Origin: Spongiibacter marinus
GTDB lineage: Bacteria > Pseudomonadota > Gammaproteobacteria > Pseudomonadales > Spongiibacteraceae
Assembly: GCF_016906995.1 (NCBI RefSeq)
Contig: NZ_JAFBBD010000005.1
Coordinates: 1-64,000 of the forward strand
Direction of reading: 5' to 3'
Length of the DNA stretch: 64,000 bases
The translations under genes and the position numbers were made by a program. Positions 56,368 through 64,000 of the stretch are shown here, piece after piece. Positions within the stretch are counted from its first letter, which is position 1; every line of letters starts with the position of its first letter. Below the pieces are notes generated by a model. That model did no database searches. It had not been told where the DNA came from and saw nothing but the letters and a program-made list of their open reading frames with translations.

Positions 56368-57427
56368 ATGTCTCGGATTTTTCCCTGAGTTGCTGTCGGT
56401 AGACGCTGGGCGGGAATCCTGTCCAACTTTTAAAGGCTTTCGCAAAATTACTGGCATCGCTGTACCCCAGCTGCTCGGCGATTAACTCAATGCTTACCGC
56501 TTGGTTGAGTAACTCGCGGGCGCGCTTTTGCCGGAACTCATCTTTTAACTGCTGATAGCTGCACTGCTCGGTTTTCAGTCGCCGCTGCAGGGTCGCGGTA
56601 GACATATTGAGCCTCGCGGCAACGTCGTCAATGGTCGGTAACTCGCCCTGGCTGCGCTGCAGTTGGGCGAGCACCCGCGACGATAGGCGTTGTGATGAGA
56701 GGCTGCGTCGCAGGTCATTTTCGCAGCGCGCTTCCGCCAGTTTTGCCAGGTCGGCGTCGCGGGTCGCAAGCGGCAGATCGAGGATGCTGTTCGGCCACGA
56801 CAGGCTGTAAACCGAAGCGCCAAAGCTGATTTTGGAGCCGCCGGGGAGCGCCGGTGGCGGGCAGTTTGGGGCCTCTCCCTGCATGGTGATATGGCTAGCC
56901 AGGTGCGCGGCGCCGCGTCCAAGTATTTGTCGGCACAAGGTGTCCAGGCAGGAAAGTAAAGACAGGCAGACATAGCGCATGGCAGGGTGTTGTGGCTCGA
57001 GTGGCCGGAGGCACAGCATGGCACGATCGCTGCCTTCGGTTATTTCAGGGTGGGTTTGTCCCGACTCGAGGGTGACAAAGTTAATGCGGGTAGATACGTA
57101 GCGATACAGCTTGTCCGCGGCCTCGGACAAACTGCGGCTATGCTGGGCGGCGTAGCCCAAGTAACCGTGCTTGGATAGCGTCATCCGGCGGCCGCCTTCC
57201 AGTGCCGACCACAGGTTGTTATCAATTTTCTGAAAGTTGCTCACAGCCTGTAGAAAAGAGCGGTGGCCAATACTGACGTCTTGCAGAAGCAGCACCTCGC
57301 TGCTCAGCCCACAGCCCTGTAGCAGTTCGCCAATGGCCATGCCGCGCTCAAAAGCTTGCTCGCTGAGCGTCACCAGGTAGTCACTGGAAATGGAATACTC
57401 ACCGTCGCCGTGTTGTTCTGCGTCCAT
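56366..57427 (-). CDS. AraC-family transcriptional regulator
   Basis: 353 residues. The N-terminal 210 residues are an arabinose-binding-like ligand domain of the OruR type (HRSFLQAVSNFQKIDNNLWSALEGGRRMTLSKHGYLGYAAQHS). The C-terminal domain has two helix-turn-helix units: DDVAARLNMSTATLQRRLKTEQCSYQQLKDEFRQKRARELL and IELIAEQLGYSDASNFAKAFKSWTGFPPSVYR. It lies on the minus strand, 129 bp from the divergent PF10118 gene, which it may control, perhaps with the haem module beyond. Confidence 0.92.
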   Translation of the reverse strand: MDAEQHGDGEYSISSDYLVTLSEQAFERGMAIGELLQGCGLSSEVLLLQDVSIGHRSFLQAVSNFQKIDNNLWSALEGGRRMTLSKHGYLGYAAQHSRSLSEAADKLYRYVSTRINFVTLESGQTHPEITEGSDRAMLCLRPLEPQHPAMRYVCLSLLSCLDTLCRQILGRGAAHLASHITMQGEAPNCPPPALPGGSKISFGASVYSLSWPNSILDLPLATRDADLAKLAEARCENDLRRSLSSQRLSSRVLAQLQRSQGELPTIDDVAARLNMSTATLQRRLKTEQCSYQQLKDEFRQKRARELLNQAVSIELIAEQLGYSDASNFAKAFKSWTGFPPSVYRQQLREKSET

Positions 57428-57555
57428 AACGTGTCCTGTGTCGTTAAAGCACCGGAGGCTGCGAGAAATTAACCTGCTAGCAGTAAAAGCACTATGCCAT
57501 AGTTTCCGTCGGGTGGTTGAGCACGCCTAGCACCGCGACAAGTTGGAGAATAATA

Positions 57556-58386
57556 ATGCAGGTTAATAATGGGATTACCGTTCGGCGGATGCACTTTCCT
57601 GCGCCCGCATCCATGGACAAATACTGGTTTGGTGGGAATCCGCTGATTTCGACTTTTTTCTATGCGATGTCGGCGACCTTTCCCGACGGCGAGCGCTTTT
57701 TCATTGATACCGTGCGCCACTACCAGCCCGAGGTTAGCGACCCGGCGCTGACGCAGCGCATTCGGGCCTTTATCGGCCAGGAAGCCCACCACGGCAAGGC
57801 GCATGAAGACTTCAACAGTGCTTTGGAAGCCCAGGGCTTTCCTATGGCAAAGGTTGCCGCACGGGCAAAGGCGCTGCTCGATACTGCGCGAAAACGCCTG
57901 TCGCCCCAGCGCCAACTCGCGATTACGGTGTCTTTGGAACATGTTACCGCAACGCTTGCTGAGCACGCTTTGCGTCATCCCGAGGTACTGGGCGAGATGG
58001 ACCCGACATTTCGGGACATGTTGGTATGGCACGCGGTTGAGGAGATCGAACACAAGGCGGTGGCCTTCGATGTCTTTCGTCGCCACGTGGGCAGTGAGTT
58101 TCTGCGCAGGCGTGTACTTATGCTGTCGCTGATGCTTTTTTTCTTCCGCATCAGCGTATTTCAGCGCCAGTTACTGCGGGCGGATGGCCGGCGTGTGACG
58201 TGGCGTGAGCGCTGGCAGGCGTTGTGCTTTTTCTGGGGGCGGGGCGGGCTGATGACGGAGGCAATGCCGCACTTTTTGAAGGCATTTCGTCGCGGCTTTC
58301 ACCCCGATGATATTGACCAGCGTGCACTGATTAACGATTGGCAGTTGCGCTATCCCGATGTCGCTGCTCGCCAAGTGAATCGCTAG
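57556..58386 (+). CDS. PF10118 metal-dependent hydrolase-like protein
   Basis: 276 residues from ATG 57556 (TTGGAGA upstream). Members of this family carry conserved acid/histidine pairs, visible here as FIGQEAHHGKAHEDFN, SLEHVTATLAEHA and LVWHAVEEIEHKAVAFD. These look like a di-iron or other metal site, though the true activity is not known. A hydrophobic stretch (LMLSLMLFFFRISVFQRQ) follows near residue 190. Seen often beside AraC-type regulators in proteobacteria that degrade steroids or alkanes. Confidence 0.85.
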   Translation: MQVNNGITVRRMHFPAPASMDKYWFGGNPLISTFFYAMSATFPDGERFFIDTVRHYQPEVSDPALTQRIRAFIGQEAHHGKAHEDFNSALEAQGFPMAKVAARAKALLDTARKRLSPQRQLAITVSLEHVTATLAEHALRHPEVLGEMDPTFRDMLVWHAVEEIEHKAVAFDVFRRHVGSEFLRRRVLMLSLMLFFFRISVFQRQLLRADGRRVTWRERWQALCFFWGRGGLMTEAMPHFLKAFRRGFHPDDIDQRALINDWQLRYPDVAARQVNR

Positions 58387-58436
58387 TTTTCCTTTCAAAG
58401 ACACCGCTCTTTTCAGTGGCCTTTTCGATGCCTTTG

Positions 58437-58465
58437 CCCCTTTGTCCTCGCGAAGGGGTCTTTTT
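58437..58465 (+). terminator. Terminator after the PF10118 gene
   Basis: CCCCTT and AAGGGG around a 10-base loop, then a TCTTTTT tract, about 50 bp after the stop. Confidence 0.8.
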
Positions 58466-58481
58466 ATCTCAATGAAAAATA

Positions 58482-58499
58482 TAGAAAATTTCTAGAAAT
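58482..58499. promoter_or_regulatory. Overlapping palindromes upstream of the cytochrome operon
   Basis: TAGAAA-A-TTTCTA (58482-58494) and ATTTCTAGAAAT (58488-58499) overlap, giving three alternating TTTC/GAAA half-sites about 210 bp before the first gene. A strong operator candidate. Confidence 0.5.
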
Positions 58500-58580
58500 C
58501 TACACCGTGGGCGTATTTTTTACGCGATTGTAATGTGTGTGGGGCTTAACAGCCATGGCGGAAGCGGGTATCGTCAATGT

Positions 58581-58608
58581 AATACACGTAAACTTTGCTG
58601 TGTGTATT
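58581..58608. promoter_or_regulatory. Inverted repeat near the cytochrome operon promoter
   Basis: AATACAC-N14-GTGTATT, about 100 bp upstream of the first gene of the exported haem module. Spacing of two helical turns fits a dimeric regulator. Confidence 0.4.
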
Positions 58609-58710
58609 GGCTGTGCTTTTTTATGGCACGGTCTATGCTGAATAAAAATAATAATACTGGCCTGCACCACTCGTTGTGGCCAGTTCTACATAGGATTACG
58701 GAGCCGCCCC

Positions 58711-59436
58711 ATGGAAAGTGTGTCTGGCCATTTCAATTTGCATAACTTCAAGCGCTATCGCCGCCTGGCGGTGGTGCTGTGCTCGCTTGCCGTCGTGGCG
58801 TGTAGTTCTGACCAGGGGCCATCGGCCGATAGCGAACAAGCCGCAGCGGCAGCTCAGCAACTGCTGGCCAAGGGAGCGGGGGCAGATGGCAAGGCGCTCT
58901 ATCAGGCCTGCGTGGCCTGCCATGGCGATGAGGCACAGGGCAATCAGTCGCTGGGCGCGCCGTCGCTGCGCAACCAGCAGAGCTGGTATTTGACGCGTCA
59001 GTTGCAGGCCTATCGCTCGGGGCTGCGCGGCAGCCATCCTGAAGACAGCTATGGCCAGCAAATGCAGGCAATCGCCAAGACCTTACCCGACAGCGAGGCG
59101 GTCGACGCGGTCGTGACATACATCTCGGCGATGGGAAGTCAGGCGGCAGCGGCGACGCTCAGCGGCGACCTAAAACGCGGCGCCGATTACTACAGCAATC
59201 TGTGTGGTGCCTGTCATGGCCCCGCGGCTGAAGGGATTGAATTGCTGCAAGCGCCTGCTTTGGCGGGGGTTGATGACTGGTATTTGGAGCGTCAATTTAT
59301 TCATTTTCGAGACGGTATTCGCGGTGCGGATGAAGCCGATAAATACGGCTACCAAATGGCGATGATGGCGGATTCCCTGCCAGACGAAGCCGTACTGCGC
59401 GATGTCCTGGCGTATATTCAGTCACTGGCCGACTAG
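58711..59436 (+). CDS. Di-haem cytochrome c lipoprotein
   Basis: 241 residues. The N terminus holds a hydrophobic segment and lipobox-like VVAC (Cys31), so it is likely a lipoprotein. Two cytochrome c domains follow, with CVACH at 67-71 and CGACH at 165-169. Methionine ligands are probably in YGQQMQAIAKTLPD and YGYQMAMMADSLPD, which are tandem copies of the c4/c553-type pattern. The next gene starts 2 bp after its stop, so the proteins are made together. It should pass electrons to or from the di-haem peroxidase beside it. Confidence 0.92.
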   Translation: MESVSGHFNLHNFKRYRRLAVVLCSLAVVACSSDQGPSADSEQAAAAAQQLLAKGAGADGKALYQACVACHGDEAQGNQSLGAPSLRNQQSWYLTRQLQAYRSGLRGSHPEDSYGQQMQAIAKTLPDSEAVDAVVTYISAMGSQAAAATLSGDLKRGADYYSNLCGACHGPAAEGIELLQAPALAGVDDWYLERQFIHFRDGIRGADEADKYGYQMAMMADSLPDEAVLRDVLAYIQSLAD

Positions 59437-59438
59437 CA

Positions 59439-60596
59439 ATGAGTGCTTACACGCGGGCCTTGTTGCCTTGCCTCGTGCTGCTGTTTTATTTGCCGGCTGT
59501 CCACGCTGCGCAAACCTGGAAACTCAATGAATTTTGTCCGGCGGGTTTTACCTTGCGCGATGGCGGCTGCTATTTGCTGAGCTTGTATCGCGATTACCGA
59601 TCGCTGCAAAAAAGTGGTGTGGGCGGACTGAAAACCGGCTTACCCACGCTGCGAGAGGGCTTTAGCCCGCAGCAAATTGACCTCGGCCGCTTGCTGTTCT
59701 TTGACCCGGTGCTGTCGGGTAATCACCAGTTGAGCTGTGCCTCCTGTCACGATCCGAGTAAGGGGTTTGCCGATGGACGTGGACTGAGCATTGGCGCCGG
59801 AGGGCAGCTTGCCAAGCGATCGGCGCCGAGTTTGTGGAATGTCGGTTTTCTTAAGCGCTTGTTCTGGGATGTCAGGGCAGACTCGCTGGAGGCGCAAATG
59901 CAGGGCCCCCTTTACGACCCGGTGGAGATGGCGAACAGCCCGGCACAACTGCTGGCCGATCTTCGCGCCTCGGCGCATTACCCCGCGCTATTTGCCGAGG
60001 CCTTCGGTGGTGATGCATCGATTCAGTTGGATCAGATATACACCGCGATTGCCGCTTTTGAGTCTTCCCTGGTGTCGTTAAACAGCCGTTACGACCTCTA
60101 CGCCCACGGCTATCACGATGTTCTCAACGCCCAGGAAATTGAGGGGATGAACATCTTTCGCTCGTTTGTGGCGCGCTGCGCGGAGTGCCACACCCCGCCG
60201 CTGTTTACTAACCAGCAGGTTGCGGTACTGGGGACGCCAGAGCCGGACGGGCGAGCACTTGACCCCGGCGTGCAGGGCGTGACCGGTGACGCGTCGCAGC
60301 GTGGCGGCTTTAAAGTGCCCTCGTTGCGCAATGTTGCGCTGACGGCGCCCTATATGCACTCGGGGCGTTTTGCCACGCTGCGCGATGCCACGGCGTTTTA
60401 TAACGGCGGACGGGGACACGCTGTACCCGCCGGCGAGAAGCTCAGCCTGCACTGGCATATTTGGGAGCCGAATCTCACCGATGAGGAGCTGGATCGCCTC
60501 GTCGACTTTATGAAAACACTGACTGACGAAAGCTATATGCCGACACTGCCCGAACGCGTGCCGTCAGGGCTGACGCCAGTATTGGGAAGCCATTGA
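59439..60596 (+). CDS. Di-haem cytochrome c peroxidase/MauG-family protein
   Basis: 385 residues with a signal peptide (to VHAA). Two haem motifs are CASCH (100-104) and CAECH (247-251). The bacterial CCP/MauG fold is shown by RLLFFDPVLSGNHQLSCASCHDPSKGFADGRGLSIG, SAPSLWNVGFLKRLFWDVRADSLEAQMQGPLYDP and FKVPSLRNVALTAPYMHSGRFATLRDATAFYNGG. Such enzymes reduce H2O2 or modify a partner protein by long-range oxidation. The N-terminal 50 residues contain an extra pair of Cys (EFCPAGFTLRDGGCY). Part of the exported haem module. Confidence 0.93.
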   Translation: MSAYTRALLPCLVLLFYLPAVHAAQTWKLNEFCPAGFTLRDGGCYLLSLYRDYRSLQKSGVGGLKTGLPTLREGFSPQQIDLGRLLFFDPVLSGNHQLSCASCHDPSKGFADGRGLSIGAGGQLAKRSAPSLWNVGFLKRLFWDVRADSLEAQMQGPLYDPVEMANSPAQLLADLRASAHYPALFAEAFGGDASIQLDQIYTAIAAFESSLVSLNSRYDLYAHGYHDVLNAQEIEGMNIFRSFVARCAECHTPPLFTNQQVAVLGTPEPDGRALDPGVQGVTGDASQRGGFKVPSLRNVALTAPYMHSGRFATLRDATAFYNGGRGHAVPAGEKLSLHWHIWEPNLTDEELDRLVDFMKTLTDESYMPTLPERVPSGLTPVLGSH

Positions 60597-60637
60597 TAGC
60601 AATCAATGCCTGGGTAGAAAACCTAAGGAGCAGAACC

Positions 60638-62035
60638 ATGAAAAAGCCCGTTGCCAAGTTGGCGCTATGGCTGTGTTTGTTAATCACTTCAGGCGCGGCC
60701 ATTGCCGCCGAGCTTGCCGTGAAAGATGGCCAATCTATTCAGGAGGCAGTGAACGCGGCTGCGCCTGGGGATGTGATTTTAATTCACCCCGGTACATACA
60801 AAGAAAGCGTCTATATCGATAAGGACAATATCACCCTGCGAGGCGTGGTGGTTGAGGGGGAGTGGCCGGTACTCGACGGCGAGCACAAACGCAATGACGC
60901 GATTTTGTACTCCGGTAACGACGTTACCGTAGAGTGGCTGACCATTAAGCATTACAAAGGCAATGCCATTATGGGGCAGGCCGGTAATAACTACATCATC
61001 CGCTATAACCGGGTTATCGATACCGGCGTCTACGGCATATTCCCTCAGTTCGGTAAAAACGGCCTGATTGAATACAACGTGCTCAGTGGCATCGAGGATG
61101 CGGCGATCTACGTTGGCATGTGTGACAACGTCGTGGTTCGCCACAATGAAGTGTTTGACAACGTGGCGGGGATTGAAATTGAAAACACCCGGCATGCGAT
61201 TGTCGAAAACAATTATGCTCACAACAATACGGCAGGTCTGCTGGTATTCATTACCCCTGGCTTACCGATTAAAACTGCCTACGATGTGATTCTGCGCGAC
61301 AACTTTGTGGTGAATAACAATACCGAAAATTTTGGTGCGCCGGGCTCGATTGTTGCCAAGGTGCCGCGCGGTATCGGTGTGGTTATCATGGCGGCGGATG
61401 ATGTGATCGTCGAGGGTAATATCATTTCTGGTAACACGACGGCGGGTATCGTAATTACCGATCTCGGCTTTGTTACCGATATTGCTTCCGACCCCGAATC
61501 TGAGCCGAACCCGGATCGTATCGCCATTCTCGATAATCTAATGTATGACAACGGCACCGACCCTGTTCCCGAAATTAAAGCGGCCATGCTCACGCAATTC
61601 ACCCGCCGTGGCCCGGATGTTTTTGCCAATATCGGTTCTGCTCAAGAGCCGGATAACTGCATCTTGCAAAAAGAACAGTACATCACCTTTGGCCTAAAGA
61701 AATGGAGCAAGTGCGAGCGAACCAATACGCACGATATTGATACCTACCTGCTTGCTGATGGTGCACCGCCACGAGAAATCGAAAATGATGAGGACCGTAC
61801 TAAGCGGCTTTATCAAGGTATTTGTGCGGGGTGTCACGCCTACAATATGCGGATGATTGGGCCGCCCACGCTGGCGATCCAAGCCCTGTACCACAAGAAC
61901 CCAGAGGGCATTGCCAATTATATTGCTGACCCGCACAAGATTCGCCCGGATTATCCGCCTATGCCAACTCAGTCGCATCTATCGGAAGAGTTAAGGCGCA
62001 AAGTGGCAGAATATATGCTAGAGATTGAGAAATAA
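60638..62035 (+). CDS. Parallel beta-helix protein with C-terminal cytochrome c domain
   Basis: 465 residues from ATG 60638, preceded by AAGGAG. Signal peptide to AAIAAEL. Residues 30-330 form a right-handed beta helix of CASH/NosD type, with many N-x-I/V steps (DNITLRGVVVEG, NNYIIRYNRVIDT, DNVVVRHNEVFDNVAGIEIENT, DDVIVEGNIISGNTTAGI). The C terminus is a mono-haem cytochrome c: CAGCH at 396-400 and Met in YPPMPTQ. This fusion is unusual. It may present or bind a polysaccharide or other ligand and deliver electrons to it, using the two upstream haem proteins. Confidence 0.93.
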   Translation: MKKPVAKLALWLCLLITSGAAIAAELAVKDGQSIQEAVNAAAPGDVILIHPGTYKESVYIDKDNITLRGVVVEGEWPVLDGEHKRNDAILYSGNDVTVEWLTIKHYKGNAIMGQAGNNYIIRYNRVIDTGVYGIFPQFGKNGLIEYNVLSGIEDAAIYVGMCDNVVVRHNEVFDNVAGIEIENTRHAIVENNYAHNNTAGLLVFITPGLPIKTAYDVILRDNFVVNNNTENFGAPGSIVAKVPRGIGVVIMAADDVIVEGNIISGNTTAGIVITDLGFVTDIASDPESEPNPDRIAILDNLMYDNGTDPVPEIKAAMLTQFTRRGPDVFANIGSAQEPDNCILQKEQYITFGLKKWSKCERTNTHDIDTYLLADGAPPREIENDEDRTKRLYQGICAGCHAYNMRMIGPPTLAIQALYHKNPEGIANYIADPHKIRPDYPPMPTQSHLSEELRRKVAEYMLEIEK

Positions 62036-62065
62036 GAGATTGAGAAGTAAGAGATTAAAAAGTAA
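62021..62065 (+). repeat. 15-bp tandem repeat carrying stop codons
   Basis: Three copies of GAGATTGAGAAATAA (62021-62035, 62036-62050, 62051-62065), the second and third with one and three changes. The first copy is the last five codons and stop of the beta-helix gene, so the frame meets two further stops in tandem. Confidence 0.85.
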
Positions 62066-62173
62066 GAGGTAAACGATCGAGGCTTGTGAGTTGTGACGGC
62101 GTCGCCAGAACGCCGCTCTTCTTTTCGAATGCAAGCCGCCGCGCAGCATGGTGAGAAGCGAAGAGGGTAAAGC

Positions 62174-64000
62174 ATGAAGGCAGGGCATCGAGCGCGAATA
62201 GGCGCAGCAATCGCCGCGACCGTAGTGGCAACAGGCGCGCAGGCGGCAAACAACCTCGCCCTAGAGGAAGTTTTGGTCACCGCGCAGAAGCGGGAGCAGA
62301 GTGCCATGACGGTGCCGGTAACCGTGGATACCTTCAGTACCCAGGATCTGGAAAATACCGGGGCCTTAACCATGACCGACATTCAAGCCTATATTCCAGG
62401 CTTGAAAGTGGGGACTAACATTCAGGATGCTGGCGGTGTTACCCAGTCCTCTTTTGTGATCCGCGGTATTGAAAGCTCTAATATCAGTACCGGTGGCGAC
62501 CCCTCTGTCGCCACATTCTTGGATGGTGTCTACCTTCCTCGCGCGGCGATAACGGTGCCATTTTCAGATATGGACCGTGTCGAGGTTTTGAAAGGCCCGC
62601 AGGGCACGCTGTTCGGGCGTAATGCCGCAGCAGGCGTGGTCAGCTTCGTTTCCAACCTTCCCGACCTTGAGGCGCGCGAGGGCTTTCTCTCCGCGAAACT
62701 CGGGAATTACGGCCTCGTTCGCATTGAGGGCATGGGGAATGTGCCGCTGAGCGATAATCTGGCTTTGCGGGTCAATGTGCTGCACAACCAGCGTGATGCC
62801 GTGGTCGACAATAAGGGGCCATCGCGGCCAGACCCGCGAGAGCAGGATAACCAATTCGCCAAAGTATCACTGTTGTGGCAGGCCAGTGATCGGCTGCGTA
62901 TGCAGCTGTCTGCCGATTACGACAAGGTCGATAACGGCCCGCAGGCGATGATGGGAATTAGCGAGCAATACGCGGATTTTCCCGACCCAACGGATAGAAA
63001 AGTCAGTACCGATGCGCGCAAGCCCGGTGAGCGTCGCGATATGTACGGCGTGGTTGGCAAACTCTGGTTTGATGTGAACGATGCCAGTACCTTAAGCCTG
63101 ATCGCTAGCCATCGCGAATTTGAAACCTATAACTTGCAAGATGAAGACGGTACTGCCGTTGAAGATGTTTATGTAGATACCAACAACGTCGAAGACTCCG
63201 ATATCAGCTATCTCGAAGCGCAGCTCAATATCGCTCTGGAAAATGTCGATATGGTTTTCGGTGTTAACTACAGCACCGAAGATACCTACCAGCTCACCGC
63301 GTTAACCTTTAGTTACGGCGCCGTCGTCGAGCTGGCCTCCGACATGTTGGGCCTGCCCGCCAACGTGCTCAACTCGTTAATCGGAGGGGTGATTGCCGGT
63401 AATTATGTTACCGAGACGATGACCAATATCGGTGACTTTGAAAACTACGGCGTTTACTCAGACGTCGATTTTACGGTGACGGACCGGCTGAATATTCTAG
63501 CCGGTTTGCGCTACAGCAAAGATGACAAGCAGTTCAGCTGGGATGCGCCGCTTACTGATTTCCCGCTGTCGCAATTACAAGGGGAAAACTTTTTCTTCAA
63601 CACCAATGGTGTTGAGCGTGCCAGCGAAAGCTGGGACAAAATTACCGGCCGCCTGGTGGCGAACTATCAGCTGGCCGAGGGAGCGATGGCCTTCGCCAGT
63701 TACTCTACGGGTTACAAGTCTGGTGGCTACGACTCGTTAAACCCCGGCTCGGGGGATGTTCCTCTGGAACCAGAGGTCGTTAATAACTATGAGCTGGGGA
63801 TAAAAGGCGACTTTTTAGCCACGACGATTCGAACGCAGTTGGCGTTATTCCAAATGACCATCGACGACCGTCAGGAGGCTATTGAGTCGCAGCAGCCGGG
63901 CAGTGGCGCGGCAGTGCCGACGGTGATTAACACTGATGAAGATATCAGTGGTGTCGAGCTGACCTTAGATTGGTTGGTCACCGAGTCGCTCCGCTTTGGC
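62174..64000 (+). CDS. TonB-dependent receptor (partial, runs off the window)
   Basis: 609 codons are visible and the frame is still open at the right edge. Signal peptide to TGAQAAN, TonB box-like LEEVLVTAQKREQSA, plug with SFVIRGIESSNIST, VATFLDGVYLPRA and VEVLKGPQGTLFGRNAAAGVV, then barrel strands (AFASYSTGYKSGGYDS). It lies 138 bp after the beta-helix cytochrome gene. It is the outer-membrane import gate that completes the exported haem module. Ligand unknown. Confidence 0.92.
   Translation, partial: MKAGHRARIGAAIAATVVATGAQAANNLALEEVLVTAQKREQSAMTVPVTVDTFSTQDLENTGALTMTDIQAYIPGLKVGTNIQDAGGVTQSSFVIRGIESSNISTGGDPSVATFLDGVYLPRAAITVPFSDMDRVEVLKGPQGTLFGRNAAAGVVSFVSNLPDLEAREGFLSAKLGNYGLVRIEGMGNVPLSDNLALRVNVLHNQRDAVVDNKGPSRPDPREQDNQFAKVSLLWQASDRLRMQLSADYDKVDNGPQAMMGISEQYADFPDPTDRKVSTDARKPGERRDMYGVVGKLWFDVNDASTLSLIASHREFETYNLQDEDGTAVEDVYVDTNNVEDSDISYLEAQLNIALENVDMVFGVNYSTEDTYQLTALTFSYGAVVELASDMLGLPANVLNSLIGGVIAGNYVTETMTNIGDFENYGVYSDVDFTVTDRLNILAGLRYSKDDKQFSWDAPLTDFPLSQLQGENFFFNTNGVERASESWDKITGRLVANYQLAEGAMAFASYSTGYKSGGYDSLNPGSGDVPLEPEVVNNYELGIKGDFLATTIRTQLALFQMTIDDRQEAIESQQPGSGAAVPTVINTDEDISGVELTLDWLVTESLRFG

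Overview
The window is a dense stretch of bacterial chromosome, about 60 genes, moderately GC-rich, with short spacers and Shine-Dalgarno sites close to AAGGAG. The gene content points to an aerobic, Gram-negative gammaproteobacterium: EttA, Epd next to transketolase, Pgk and a class II aldolase, RlmI, ZntB, an rpoH-type heat-shock sigma factor, frmA/fghA, and two large TonB-dependent receptors. The mix of P450, acyl-CoA dehydrogenase, SDR and LLM-type flavin enzymes resembles marine Cellvibrionales/Spongiibacteraceae-like bacteria. That last placement is inference only. No rRNA, tRNA, CRISPR array, prophage or complete insertion sequence was found.

Layout. 0.2-2.5 kb: an OsmC-like protein, a DUF2059 protein, a gutted PAS-GGDEF gene and a small outer-membrane barrel. 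2.5-6.8 kb: a LysR regulator divergent from an acyl-CoA dehydrogenase and SDR pair, then a MAPEG protein and a second SDR. 7.0-14.3 kb: ettA, then the central carbon block tkt-epd-pgk-fba closed by a strong terminator. 14.3-19.6 kb: an alpha/beta hydrolase, cytochrome b561 with YceI, an LLM oxidoreductase, zntB, a MITE-like element with 25-bp terminal inverted repeats, and an H-NS-type nucleoid protein. 19.6-24.5 kb: a fumarylacetoacetase-family protein, a putative D-2-hydroxyglutarate dehydrogenase divergent from serA, and a second LLM enzyme. 24.7-34.7 kb: TonB receptor, fbp, small exported and membrane proteins, a DLH-SET-UbiB run, rpoH, a broken outer-membrane protein gene, DUF423 and trmB. 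34.8-41.4 kb: frmA-fghA with a divergent LysR, an HPP membrane protein with a divergent LysR, an nrtS-like gene interrupted by an in-frame TGA, and purE-purK.

41.7-54.3 kb: an arsS-arsM arsenosugar pair with an aldo/keto reductase, rlmI, a cytochrome P450, a thioesterase-GNAT-aldehyde dehydrogenase run, an unusual Leu/Gly/Pro-repeat secreted protein, a phosphopantetheinyl transferase, a DJ-1/PfpI protein, a decayed curA-like reductase and a DUF2804 protein. 54.4-64.0 kb: a lipoprotein subtilase, an AraC regulator, a PF10118 protein, and an exported haem module consisting of a di-haem cytochrome c lipoprotein, a MauG/CCP-type di-haem peroxidase, a beta-helix protein with a C-terminal cytochrome c domain, and a TonB receptor that runs off the window.

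The best candidates for something new are the exported haem/beta-helix/TonB module at the right edge, the nrtS-like gene whose conserved cysteine codon is TGA, the repeat-rich secreted protein at 50.5 kb, and the palindromic mobile element that abuts the zntB stop codon. Four genes (the PAS-GGDEF remnant, the outer-membrane protein, the nrtS-like gene and the curA-like tail) carry stops or deletions, so some recent gene loss is visible.
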